DNA of 64,000 nucleotides from Streptomyces violens (GTDB lineage: Bacteria > Actinomycetota > Actinomycetes > Streptomycetales > Streptomycetaceae): assembly GCF_000717745.1 (NCBI RefSeq), contig NZ_JOBH01000010.1, forward strand, positions 558,001 through 622,000, in the 5' to 3' direction. Every line of letters starts with the position of its first letter. Within the stretch, counting starts at the first letter, position 1. Under the pieces are notes generated by a model. It was not told the DNA's origin. It ran no database searches and saw only the letters and a list, made by a program, of their open reading frames with translations. Both the position numbers and the translations under genes were made by a program. Below, piece after piece: positions 28,849 to 37,432 of the stretch.

Positions 28849-29942
28849 GGGGACAGTCTGACAGCTCCGGCCGGCAGGCCGACCGGCTGGACCAGCCAGT
28901 GGAAGGCCCCCAGGCCGCCCGGGTCGGTCAGCTCGGCGGCCTCGCCGGCGCCGCTGAGGGCCCGCAGGTAGGCGGCCGGATCGGTGGTCGCGAGGGCCAG
29001 CGGCGGGCGGCTGCCGTCGACGCCCAGGGAGCGCAGCGCGGCCCGCTGGGTGAGCAGCAGCGCCCCGGTGCCGCCGGCCGCCGCGCAGGCGTCCAGCGCC
29101 ACGTGTGCGGTGATGTCGCGGCTGCCGTCCGGTACGGGGGCCGCCTCGCGGCCGTCACGGAAGCCGGTGAGGGTGCCGTACGGCGGGCGGGCCTCCCGAA
29201 GGTGCGCGTAGTCGGCGGTCACGGCGAACCCGCGGCGCAGCGTCCGTACCGCACGCGCCCACGCCGCGTCCCGCGGCCGCCCGATCTCGGCCCGGCACCC
29301 CGGTCCGCCGTCCCCCTCCATCGGCCCGCCGTCCCCGCCGGTGGGCCACCACTCCGCCAGCCACGCCGCGTCCTCGCCCGTCACCGGCTCGCCGAGCCGT
29401 TCCGCGCCGTCCTCCGCGCGTACGAGTACGCGGCGCACCACGCCCTCCGGGTCCGTCTCGACGACGTCCACCGGGACGTTGTCCAGCCACTCGTTGGCGA
29501 AGAGCAGCCCGGTGAGCGTCCACGGGGGCGGCAGCTCGGCGAGCCAGGTGATGCGCGGGTCGAGCCCTTCGGGGCGGGGCGCCTTCTCGACGGCGTACGC
29601 GCGCAGCCGCCCCGGGAGCGAACCGGCCGACGCACCGGCGGCCTCTCCGGTGGCCTCCCCGGCGGCCGACGCCCCGGCCGCGTCCAGCGCCGCCAGGACG
29701 CCGCTCAGCAGCTCGCCGCGCCCCGCCCCGACGTCCAGGACGTCCAGCCGCTCCGGACGCCCCAGCGCCTCGTCCACGCGCTCCAGCAGCGTCGCCACGG
29801 CGCCCGCGTACTGCCGCGAGGCGTGCACCGAGGTGCGGAAGTGTCCGGCGGGCCCGGGGCCGTCCGGGCGCGTGTAGAAGCCGCCGGGGCCGTACAGCGC
29901 CCGTTCCGTCGCGTCCCGCCAGCCGCACCACTCGTTCGTCAC
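28845..29942 (-). CDS. SAM-dependent methyltransferase, MidA/NDUFAF7 (DUF185) family
   Basis: 365 aa from the GTG giving [18 protein letters not shown]; an ATG 14 codons upstream is possible. The DUF185 pattern is visible: [21 protein letters not shown] at the start, SAM-binding [14 protein letters not shown], and [14 protein letters not shown]. Then come a strand-rich middle and [27 protein letters not shown] at the end. Human NDUFAF7 of this family dimethylates an Arg of NDUFS2, the NuoD homologue. Here the gene overlaps nuoD2 by ATGA, so the two are likely made together. Two Ala/Gly-rich insertions (about 105-125 and 215-230) look strain-specific. Confidence 0.85.
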   Translation of the reverse strand: MTNEWCGWRDATERALYGPGGFYTRPDGPGPAGHFRTSVHASRQYAGAVATLLERVDEALGRPERLDVLDVGAGRGELLSGVLAALDAAGASAAGEATGEAAGASAGSLPGRLRAYAVEKAPRPEGLDPRITWLAELPPPWTLTGLLFANEWLDNVPVDVVETDPEGVVRRVLVRAEDGAERLGEPVTGEDAAWLAEWWPTGGDGGPMEGDGGPGCRAEIGRPRDAAWARAVRTLRRGFAVTADYAHLREARPPYGTLTGFRDGREAAPVPDGSRDITAHVALDACAAAGGTGALLLTQRAALRSLGVDGSRPPLALATTDPAAYLRALSGAGEAAELTDPGGLGAFHWLVQPVGLPAGAVRLSP

Positions 29943-30030
29943 CGCCCCACCGTACGGGCGGCCGGGGTACCGTCCGGCATCCACCTTGGGGAGTAGGGCG
30001 CGCGCCCAGGATCGCTCCTTCGGTTGACCC

Positions 30031-30046
30031 GTACACCTATACGTCC
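30031..30046. promoter_or_regulatory. Motif upstream of the sensor kinase gene shared with folP region
   Basis: GTACACCTATACGTCC differs by one base from the complement of 18841-18856 in the folP palindrome. It lies 18 bases before the kinase start. Confidence 0.3.
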
Positions 30047-30063
30047 TGCCTACGCTGGGTGAC

Positions 30064-31269
30064 GTGCAGCGTCTCTACGACTTCTTCCGCAGGCACCCGA
30101 CAGGTGTGGACACCTTCTGGGCGCTGCTGCTCCTCGCGTTCTGCGGCCTGTGGCTGGTCTCCGACATACTCACCGGCTCCGTCCAGCGCGCCGTCGGGGT
30201 GCTGGTCGTCCTCGCGCTGTGCACGGTCGTCGCGCTGCGTCGCAAGGCCCCGCTGAGGATGTTGCTGCTGGCGACGCTCGCGGGCGTCGCACAGCTGATC
30301 TTCGACGTGGAGCCGAACCCGGCGGACTTCGCGATGCTGGTGATCATCTACACCGTCGCGTACGGGAACGTCCGCTGGGCCTCCCGGTACGCGCTGGCCG
30401 GCGGCATCCTCGCGCCGGTCCTGTCCAGGCTCCGCTGGCACCAGCCCGACCCGTACTACACGGTGTGGCAGGACGTGGTCGTCGTCGTCTTCCTGACCGT
30501 CCCGTTCGTACTGGCCTGGGTGATGGGCGACTCGCTGCGCACCCGGCGTGCCTACTGGGCGCAACTGGAGGAGCGCGCGTCGCGGCTGGAGAAGGAGCGC
30601 GCGACGCAGTCCCGGATGGCGGTGGCGGCCGAGCGCGCCCGGATCGCCCGCGAGCTGCACGACGTGGTCGCGCACAACGTCTCGGTGATGGTGGTGCAGG
30701 CCGACGGCGCGGCGTACGTACTGAAGTCCGCGCCCGAGCAGGCCCAGCAGGCGCTGGAGACCATCTCCGGCACCGGCAGGCAGGCGCTCGCAGAGATGCG
30801 CCGGCTGCTCGGCGTGCTGCGGACCGGCGAGGGGGCCGAGGGCGGCGAGTACGTCCCGCAGCCCGGCGTCGACCAGCTCGCCGACCTCGTGGAGCAGGTG
30901 CGCGGCGCGGGCCTGCCCGTGGAGTTCACGGTGGACGGCCGGGAGCGGCCGCTGCCCAGCGGCGTGGAGCTGACCGCGTACCGCATCGTCCAGGAGGCGC
31001 TGACCAACACCCGTAAGCACGGCGGGCCGGGCGTCCGTGCGACGGTGCGCCTCGTCTACGGGGAGGAGCGCCTGGAGCTGCTCGTCGAGGACGACGGCCG
31101 GGGCGCGCAGCACGAGCTGTACGAAGAAGGCGGCGCCGACGGGCAGGGCCACGGCCTCATCGGCATGCGGGAACGCGTCGGTATGGTCGGCGGCAGCCTG
31201 GACGCGGGGCCGCGACCGGGCGGCGGCTTCCGTATCAGCGCCGTGCTGCCGCTCACACCGGCGCGTTAG
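30064..31269 (+). CDS. Sensor histidine kinase (NarL-type, HisKA_3)
   Basis: 401 aa. About four hydrophobic segments (18-36, 43-57, 65-110, 138-155) form the sensor, with little outside the membrane, suggesting it reads a membrane-associated signal. A short coil ([13 protein letters not shown]) leads to the phosphoacceptor His199 in [13 protein letters not shown]. The HATPase domain has [12 protein letters not shown] and DDGRGAQ and ends in [16 protein letters not shown]. The signal is unknown. Its response regulator gene follows after 59 bp. Confidence 0.92.
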   Translation: MQRLYDFFRRHPTGVDTFWALLLLAFCGLWLVSDILTGSVQRAVGVLVVLALCTVVALRRKAPLRMLLLATLAGVAQLIFDVEPNPADFAMLVIIYTVAYGNVRWASRYALAGGILAPVLSRLRWHQPDPYYTVWQDVVVVVFLTVPFVLAWVMGDSLRTRRAYWAQLEERASRLEKERATQSRMAVAAERARIARELHDVVAHNVSVMVVQADGAAYVLKSAPEQAQQALETISGTGRQALAEMRRLLGVLRTGEGAEGGEYVPQPGVDQLADLVEQVRGAGLPVEFTVDGRERPLPSGVELTAYRIVQEALTNTRKHGGPGVRATVRLVYGEERLELLVEDDGRGAQHELYEEGGADGQGHGLIGMRERVGMVGGSLDAGPRPGGGFRISAVLPLTPAR

Positions 31270-31328
31270 GGCACTTGGACGCGCCACCACATTCTGTTGA
31301 CCTGATGCCCCGAAGGGACGGACCCCGC

Positions 31329-32012
31329 ATGACGATCCGCGTGATGCTCGTCGACGACCAGGTGCTGCTGCGCACCGGCTTCCGGATGGTCCTGGCGGCC
31401 CAGCCGGACATGGAGGTCGTCGCGGAGGCGGGCGACGGCGTGGCCGCCCTGGAGGCGCTGCGTGCCACGCAGGTCGACGTGATCCTGATGGACGTGCGGA
31501 TGCCGAACCTGGACGGCGTGGAGACCACCCGGCGGATCTGCGCGGGCGGGACGGCGAAGGACGCCCCGAAGGTGCTCATCCTGACCACCTTCGACCTGGA
31601 CGAGTACGCGTTCTCCGCGCTCAAGGCCGGGGCCAGCGGCTTCATGCTCAAGGACGTGCCGCCGGACGAGCTCCTGGGGGCGATCCGCGCGGTGCACAGT
31701 GGTGACGCGGTGGTCGCGCCGTCCACCACCCGCCGCCTGCTGGACCGTTTCTCGCCGATGCTGCCGTCGGCCGCGCCCCAGGAGGGCCGCCCGGAGCTGC
31801 GGCGGCTCACCGAGCGGGAGCGCGAGGTGCTGCTCCTGGTGGCGCAGGGGCTGTCGAACGGTGAGATCGCCGCCCGGCTGGTCCTCTCGGAGGCCACGGT
31901 CAAGACCCACGTGGGCCGCATCCTCACCAAGCTCGAACTGCGGGACCGAGTACAGGCGGTCGTGCTGGCCTACGAAACGGGCCTGGTGCGGGCGGGCGGC
32001 GGCGCATCATAG
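31329..32012 (+). CDS. NarL/LuxR-type response regulator
   Basis: 227 aa from the ATG at 31329 (MTIRVMLVDDQ); upstream in-frame starts would overrun non-conserved sequence. Receiver domain 1-120 with phosphoacceptor Asp55 (ILMDVRMP), Thr in ILTTFD and Lys in MLKDVPP. The LuxR-type helix-turn-helix (about 160-220) reads LTEREREVLLLVAQGLSNGEIAARLVLSEATVKTHV in part. Partner of the upstream kinase. A link to the 30031-30046 motif is possible but untested. Confidence 0.93.
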   Translation: MTIRVMLVDDQVLLRTGFRMVLAAQPDMEVVAEAGDGVAALEALRATQVDVILMDVRMPNLDGVETTRRICAGGTAKDAPKVLILTTFDLDEYAFSALKAGASGFMLKDVPPDELLGAIRAVHSGDAVVAPSTTRRLLDRFSPMLPSAAPQEGRPELRRLTEREREVLLLVAQGLSNGEIAARLVLSEATVKTHVGRILTKLELRDRVQAVVLAYETGLVRAGGGAS

Positions 32013-32063
32013 AAGGACCGCTGTAACGAAGGACCGCTGTCTCCTACCTTCAGGGAGAGCACC

Positions 32064-32489
32064 GTGACCGACCGCAAGCCGCCGGGCGTCAGCTTCGAGA
32101 CCTGGGTCGACCGGCAGATCAGGGAAGCCGCCGAGCGGGGCGAGTTCGACGATCTGCCCGGGGCGGGGAAGCCCCTCAAGGGCCTGAACAAGCCGTACGA
32201 CGAGATGTGGTGGGTGCGGGACAAGATGGAGCGGGAGAGCCTGTCCTACCTCCCGCCCACGCTCGCGCTGCGCAAGGAGGCCGAGGACGCGCTCGCCGCG
32301 GCACGCGGCGCCCGCTCCGAACGCGAGGTCCGGCGGATCGTCGCGGACATCAACGGCAGGATCCGGGAAGCACTGAAGAACCCGCCTCCGGGGCCGCCGC
32401 TGGGCCTCACGCCGTACGAGCCGGAGGAGGTCGTCCAGGACTGGCGGGCGGCCGTACGGGAGCGTCTGCGGGGGCGCGACGCCTCCTGA
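32064..32489 (+). CDS. DUF1992 (DnaJ homologue subfamily C member 28-like) protein
   Basis: 141 aa, soluble, no J domain. The DUF1992 core is clear: FETWVDRQIREAAERGEFDDLPGAGKPL, then YDEMWWVRDKM and LPPTLALRKEAE. In eukaryotes this region occurs in DNAJC28; the bacterial role is unknown. The RBS is AGGGAGAGC. It is convergent with the ArsR-type gene, leaving nine bases between stops. Confidence 0.85.
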   Translation: MTDRKPPGVSFETWVDRQIREAAERGEFDDLPGAGKPLKGLNKPYDEMWWVRDKMERESLSYLPPTLALRKEAEDALAAARGARSEREVRRIVADINGRIREALKNPPPGPPLGLTPYEPEEVVQDWRAAVRERLRGRDAS

Positions 32490-32498
32490 ACGCCGCCC

Positions 32499-33617
32499 TC
32501 AGCGCAGAATCCCCTCCAGGAAGTCGCTCCCCAGCCGGGCGACGACCTGGAGGTCGAGCTGGTGCAGCACGTACCGGCCGCGGCGGCGCGTCTGGATCAG
32601 GCCCGCCTTCTTCAGGGCGCCGAGATGCCGGGACACTTCGGGCGCGGTGATGCCCTGCTCCGCGGCGAGTTCGCCGGTGCTGTACGCGGTCCGGGCGAGA
32701 TTGCGGCAGATCCGGATGCGCACCGGGTGCGCCAGCGCTTCCAGGCGCTGCTGGAGCAGCTCCACGGAGGCCGTGCGCGACAACTCGGGCGCGGCCACCG
32801 GGTAATGGATCACCGGCCGCCAGCCCGGCGCGTGCAGCACCATCAGGTGCGGCCAGCCGAAGGAGGACGGGACGAACGTCAGCCCGGCGCCGACCTCCGG
32901 GTTCACGGCGGTGGTCCGCCCGTTGCTCAGCTTGTCGACCGTGATGCGGCGCTGCTCCTCGTCCACCGCGAGGGCCGTGGACACCTCCGTGAGCGCGTCG
33001 GCCAGGCCCTTGCGGCGCAGCACCTCGGTCTTGTGCCGGGCGTCGGCCGCCAGTTGGACGCGGACCCGCTGCCAGACGTCCGCGAAGAACGCCTGGTCGC
33101 AGTCCTCGAAGAAGCGGCGTATCCAGGCCCGTACGGCAGGCGGGTCGGCCAGCAGCCGGCGTGCGAACTCCGCCTGGCGCGGACCGCGCGCCACCGCACG
33201 CTCCAGCGCCTGTTCCCGCGCCTCCGCGTCGACCAGCGGCGAGGGGCCGCCCCGGCTGTAGAGGCTGGCGCAGGAGATCTCCAGCGCCGCCGCGACGTAC
33301 AGCTCGTCGTCCAGCCGGTCGAGCAGGTCCAGATCCTCGGTGAGGGTCGCGCCGGGCATGCCGTGGGTGTCGGCGAGCGCCGCGAACGGCATCGAGATGT
33401 CGGAGAAGGTCGGGCCCCACAGGAAGTCCGCCTCGTGCAGCCGGTCGGCGAGGTCCGGCTTGAACGCGGCGCAGGTCGCCGTGGTCCAGCCGTGCAGCCC
33501 GGGGTGGTGGCCCGGCTCGGTGAGCGCGTGCAGCGCGGTACCGAGCTCCGCGAGCGGCGAGGGGGCGAAGACGAAGCGCTCCTCCGGCAGGCCGGTGATG
33601 TCGATCTGGATCCCCAC
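32499..33617 (-). CDS. ArsR-type regulator with large DUF5937 N-terminal domain
   Basis: 372 aa from a GTG preceded by GGGGAGG. Residues 1-250 are a helical domain of the DUF5937 type, and the winged helix is at the C-terminal end (about 275-355): LEALAHPVRIRICRNL, TGELAAEQGITAPEVSRHLGALKKAGLI and the wing RRRGRYVLHQLD. No metal-binding Cys cluster like classical ArsR is visible, so the input is probably a small molecule sensed by the N-terminal domain. It is divergent from a small ORF at 33756. Confidence 0.85.
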   Translation of the reverse strand: MGIQIDITGLPEERFVFAPSPLAELGTALHALTEPGHHPGLHGWTTATCAAFKPDLADRLHEADFLWGPTFSDISMPFAALADTHGMPGATLTEDLDLLDRLDDELYVAAALEISCASLYSRGGPSPLVDAEAREQALERAVARGPRQAEFARRLLADPPAVRAWIRRFFEDCDQAFFADVWQRVRVQLAADARHKTEVLRRKGLADALTEVSTALAVDEEQRRITVDKLSNGRTTAVNPEVGAGLTFVPSSFGWPHLMVLHAPGWRPVIHYPVAAPELSRTASVELLQQRLEALAHPVRIRICRNLARTAYSTGELAAEQGITAPEVSRHLGALKKAGLIQTRRRGRYVLHQLDLQVVARLGSDFLEGILR

Positions 33618-33755
33618 GTGTTCCTCCCCTGTGTGCGCGCCGTCGCCGGCCCGGTACGCCCATCATGCGTGACCCGGGAGGCGCGCCCGCCGACGTTTGA
33701 CGGCTCCCGTCAATCGGCGTGCTCCGGGCGGCGCGCGCCGCCCACCGTGGAGGGC

Positions 33756-34061
33756 ATGAACGCGATGCAGCAGCACATGATCGATGTCTACCGCGCAGCT
33801 CAGCGGGGTGAGGCCGCGCCGCCGTTGCCCGGGGCCGGCGACGTACGGGCGCTGCGGGCGGTACGCGACCGGCGGCGCTTCGAGGCCGTCGTCACGCCGT
33901 CCGCAGGCCGGCTGCCGGCCCGGGGCCTGCTGCGTGCCGTACGGGCCCTGCTCGGGCGCCGTACGCCCGCCTCAGCCCCCGTCGGCCACCGCCCGTACCC
34001 GCGCCAGGAAGTCCGGGAGCACGCCCCGCACGTCGGCGGCAGTCCAGCCCAGTGCGGCTGA
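33756..34061 (+). CDS. Small basic protein of unknown function
   Basis: 101 aa. Starts MNAMQQHMIDVYRAAQRGE after GGAGG two bases upstream, an unusually short spacing. The N-terminal helix and the Arg-rich middle (RALRAVRDRRRFEAVV) look like small Streptomyces hypotheticals that sit next to ArsR/DUF5937 genes. The last 30 codons overlap the 3' end of the threonine aldolase gene on the other strand, so the true C-terminus is suspect. Confidence 0.45.
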   Translation: MNAMQQHMIDVYRAAQRGEAAPPLPGAGDVRALRAVRDRRRFEAVVTPSAGRLPARGLLRAVRALLGRRTPASAPVGHRPYPRQEVREHAPHVGGSPAQCG

Positions 34062-35126
34062 GCCCACGTGGACCTCGGTCATCGCCACGCCCGGGACACC
34101 GCCGCCCCACCAGCGGCGGAAGAGCGCCGTACGGGTCTCCTCGGCCAGCCGCACGCTCGCCTCGTCCAGCACTTCGGGGGCGTACGGCAGCCACACCTGG
34201 AAGTCGTGGGTGTGCGGCGGGTCGGGATGCACCCGGAACCACGGCACGCCGCACTCGGCCAGCCCCTCGGCCAGCGCCCGCGCGATCACCTTGGCGTGCG
34301 CGACGTACTCCGGGAGGCGGGGCAGCTCGCGGTCCAGCCCGCTGAGCGCGGCGAGCGCGGCCGGCCACTGCTGGAACGGCAGCCCGCCGTACCGGTGCCG
34401 CCAGGCCCGCGCCTCGGCCACGAAGTCCTCGCTGCCGGCCAGCGCGGCGCCGGATATCCCGCCGAGTGACTTGTAGAACGACACGTACACGCTGTCGGCG
34501 AGATCGGCGATCTCCGGGAACGGGCGCCCGAAGTGCGGCGCCGACTCCCACAGCCGCGCGCCATCGAAGTGCACCACCGCGTCGCGCTCCCGGGCCGCGT
34601 CCACCACGGCCACCAGCTCGTCCCATGAGGGCAGCACGAAACCCCCGTCCCGTAGGGGCAGTTCCAGCGCGAGCGTCCCGAAGGGCTCGTCCAGGCCGCG
34701 TACCTCCTCGGCGGCCGGCAGCCGGGGCTCCCGCGTCGGGTGGATCATGCGCAACCCGCTGACCACGGCGTACGCGTCCCGCTCGTGCACCTCCAGGTGC
34801 GACATCGGATGCCCGGCCACCGTGGCGTTCCCCGTACGCCCCGCCCAGCAGCGCAGCGCGACCTGCTGCGCCATCGTGCCGGTCGGGAAGAACGCCGCGG
34901 CCTCGGTGCCCAGCAGCTCCGCCGTGCGCCGCTCCAGGGTGCCGACGACGCTCTCCTCGGCGGCGTAGAAGTCCACCGGGGCGTCCAGGTCGTACTCTCC
35001 GGGCGCTTCGGCGGTCAGCCGGGCCAGCCGCTCGGCGACGCTCTCGTCGCCGACGCCGCGCATCAGTGCCCGGTCGCAGCCGCGCCAGGCCGCCAGTCGG
35101 CGCGTCCGCTCCTCTTGGTCGGTCAT
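33972..35126 (-). CDS. Low-specificity threonine aldolase (beta-eliminating lyase family)
   Basis: 384 aa PLP enzyme of the aspartate aminotransferase fold. The PLP Lys is K219 in VSFYKSLGGISGAALAG; the preceding VHFDGARLWESAPH carries the conserved Asp and Arg. It cleaves threonine or allo-threonine to glycine and acetaldehyde, although substrate range varies. The first 40 residues (TRRLAAWRGCDRALMRG) are an N-terminal extension seen in actinobacterial members. GGAGGCGGGCAGCAG precedes the ATG. Confidence 0.88.
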   Translation of the reverse strand: MTDQEERTRRLAAWRGCDRALMRGVGDESVAERLARLTAEAPGEYDLDAPVDFYAAEESVVGTLERRTAELLGTEAAAFFPTGTMAQQVALRCWAGRTGNATVAGHPMSHLEVHERDAYAVVSGLRMIHPTREPRLPAAEEVRGLDEPFGTLALELPLRDGGFVLPSWDELVAVVDAARERDAVVHFDGARLWESAPHFGRPFPEIADLADSVYVSFYKSLGGISGAALAGSEDFVAEARAWRHRYGGLPFQQWPAALAALSGLDRELPRLPEYVAHAKVIARALAEGLAECGVPWFRVHPDPPHTHDFQVWLPYAPEVLDEASVRLAEETRTALFRRWWGGGVPGVAMTEVHVGSAALGWTAADVRGVLPDFLARVRAVADGG

Positions 35127-35338
35127 CTGCTGCCCGCCTCCTAGGCCCGCCCGCGCTCCGCCTGTATGCGGCCCGATCATCCCGTACCGGCCGGAAGGGC
35201 GGCGAGCGACTTTCGGCGCGGCCACGAGACGCCCGTCTCACCTGCCGTCCGTCCCTCGGGGCGCGTCCGGAACACCGCGTAGCATGACCAGGAAACGTCC
35301 GGTACCCCCCGCGGACTGGAACGGAAGGCCATTGCCGC

Positions 35339-36268
35339 GTGAATGAGAATCCCCTTACAGAGGCCCAGGACCGCCCCGCCCGGCTCACCGTCGGCGTCGT
35401 CGGGGCAGGTCGTGTAGGGCCCGCGCTCGCCGCGTCCCTGCAGCTCGCCGGGCACCACCCGGTCGCCGTCTCCGGCGTCTCCGACGCCTCCCGGCGGCGC
35501 GCCGCCGCGCTCCTCCCCGACGTGCCCCTCGTGCCGCCGGAGGAGGTCCTCGCGCGCGCCGAGCTGGTGCTGCTGACGGTCCCCGACGACGCGCTGCCCG
35601 GCCTGGTCGCCGGGCTCGCGGAGACCGGCGCCGTGCGGCCGGGACAGCTCCTCGTGCACACCTCCGGGCGGTTCGGCGCCGGAGTGCTGGACGAGGCCAC
35701 CCGGGCCGGCGCGCTGCCGCTGGCCCTGCACCCCGCCATGACGTTCACCGGCACCTCCGTGGACGTCCAGCGGCTGGCCGGCTGCTCCTTCGGGGTCACC
35801 GCGCCCCAGGAGCTGCGGATGGCCGCCGAGGCGCTGGTCATCGAGATGGGCGGCGAGCCCGAGTGGATCGAGGAGGCGGCCCGGCCGCTGTACCACGCGG
35901 CCCTGGCCATCGGTGCCAACCACCTCGTCACGCTGGTCGCCCAGTCCCTGGAGCTGCTGCGCGCGGCGGGAGTGGGCGCGCCGGACCGGATGCTCGGGCC
36001 GCTGCTGGGCGCCGCGCTGGACAACGCGCTGCGCTCCGGGGACGCCGCGCTGACCGGGCCGGTCGCGCGCGGTGACGCCGGTACGGTCGCCGCGCACGTC
36101 GCGGAGTTGCGCAAGCACTCCCCGCAGGCGGTCGCCGGATACCTCGCCATGGCCCGTACGACGGCGGACCGGGCGCTCGCGCACGGCCTGCTGAAGCCGG
36201 AGCTCGCCGAGGACCTGCTCGGCGTGCTCTCCGGAGACCCGGACCGCACGGAGGGAGGCACCCGATGA
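35339..36268 (+). CDS. Rossmann/DUF2520 oxidoreductase next to panC
   Basis: 309 aa. A dinucleotide-binding [17 protein letters not shown] (18-34) opens the Rossmann domain, with [13 protein letters not shown] at the fourth strand; the C-terminal half is the helical DUF2520 domain ([23 protein letters not shown]). The overall plan is like ketopantoate and 6-phosphogluconate dehydrogenases. It overlaps panC by ATGA. A role in pantothenate synthesis as a ketopantoate reductase substitute is plausible from context but not proven. Confidence 0.85.
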   Translation: MNENPLTEAQDRPARLTVGVVGAGRVGPALAASLQLAGHHPVAVSGVSDASRRRAAALLPDVPLVPPEEVLARAELVLLTVPDDALPGLVAGLAETGAVRPGQLLVHTSGRFGAGVLDEATRAGALPLALHPAMTFTGTSVDVQRLAGCSFGVTAPQELRMAAEALVIEMGGEPEWIEEAARPLYHAALAIGANHLVTLVAQSLELLRAAGVGAPDRMLGPLLGAALDNALRSGDAALTGPVARGDAGTVAAHVAELRKHSPQAVAGYLAMARTTADRALAHGLLKPELAEDLLGVLSGDPDRTEGGTR

Positions 36269-37416
36269 ACACCACCGCACAGCACCCGGCCGGTACGGAC
36301 GCCCATGTCCCGTCGGCCGCCCCCGCTCCCGCGCCCGTCGGCCGCCCCCGCCTGGTGAGCACCGCCGCCGAGCTGCGGGCCCTGCCGAGCCGCGGTCGCC
36401 GCGCCGTCGTGATGACGATGGGCGCGCTGCACGAGGGCCACGCGACGCTGGTCCGTACGGCCCGCGCGCACGTCGGCCCCGAGGGGCAGGTCGTGGTCAC
36501 CGTCTTCGTGAACCCACTGCAGTTCGGCGCGGGCGAGGACCTGGACCGCTACCCGCGCACGCTGGACGCCGACATCGTGGTGGCCGGCGAGGCCGGCGCC
36601 GACGCGGTCTTCGCGCCTTCCGTGGAGGAGGTCTACCCGGGCGGCGAGCCCCAGGTGCGCATCAGCGCGGGCCCCATGGGCGACGTGCTGGAAGGCGCTT
36701 CGCGCCCCGGCCACTTCGACGGCATGGCCACCGTTGTCGCCAAACTGCTCCACCTCACGGCACCGGACGTGGCCTTCTTCGGCCAGAAGGACGCCCAGCA
36801 GCTCGCCATCGTGACCCGTATGGCGCGCGACCTGAACTTCCCCGTGGAGATCGTGGGCGTGCCGACCGTACGGGAGGACGACGGGCTGGCGCTCTCCAGC
36901 CGCAACCGCTACCTCTCGCCCGACGAGCGCCGGACCGCGCTGGCCCTCTCGCGCGCCCTGTTCGCGGCCCGTGACCGGCTGGCCGCCGAAGAGGCGCTGC
37001 GGGTCCGGGCCGGGTCCGTCACGCACTCCGAGGCGCGCGCCATGGGCCTGGCCGCGATGGGCGAGGACCGGGCGGCGGCCGACGCGCACGCCCTCGCCTA
37101 CGTGGCGTCCGCCGGCAGCCCCCAGGGCCCGGCCGTGGCCCGCACGGCGGCCCGCGCCGTCCTGGAGGACGCCGCGCGCTTCGATCCGCCGCTGGAGCTG
37201 GACTACGTGGAGCTGGTCGACCCGGACGGCTTCACGGTGCTCCCGGACACCGAGCGCGCGCCGGACGAAGGACCGTACAAGGGCGGGTACGAGGGCGAGG
37301 CGGTCCTCGTCGTCGCCGCCCGGGTCGGCACCACCCGCCTCATCGACAACATCCGCCTCACTTTCGGGCCCGCCGTACCGCAGAGCGGACCCCCGTCAGC
37401 AGGAGCACCACGATGA
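36265..37416 (+). CDS. panC: Pantothenate synthetase
   Basis: 383 aa, longer than the usual 280-330. It condenses pantoate and beta-alanine using ATP. Motifs: [14 protein letters not shown] (49-62), [49 protein letters not shown] and [11 protein letters not shown]. About 28 Pro/Ala-rich residues are added at the N-terminus, and the C-terminal domain has insertions ([20 protein letters not shown] and others). It is coupled to the upstream dehydrogenase and 16 bp from nadB. Confidence 0.95.
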   Translation: MNTTAQHPAGTDAHVPSAAPAPAPVGRPRLVSTAAELRALPSRGRRAVVMTMGALHEGHATLVRTARAHVGPEGQVVVTVFVNPLQFGAGEDLDRYPRTLDADIVVAGEAGADAVFAPSVEEVYPGGEPQVRISAGPMGDVLEGASRPGHFDGMATVVAKLLHLTAPDVAFFGQKDAQQLAIVTRMARDLNFPVEIVGVPTVREDDGLALSSRNRYLSPDERRTALALSRALFAARDRLAAEEALRVRAGSVTHSEARAMGLAAMGEDRAAADAHALAYVASAGSPQGPAVARTAARAVLEDAARFDPPLELDYVELVDPDGFTVLPDTERAPDEGPYKGGYEGEAVLVVAARVGTTRLIDNIRLTFGPAVPQSGPPSAGAPR

Positions 37417-37432
37417 CTGCAGGAGTACCCCG

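Noticed and set aside
33892..37089. A 1065-codon minus-strand frame across the aldolase, DUF2520 and panC region
   Set aside because: Overlaps three well supported genes in other frames and shows no domain.
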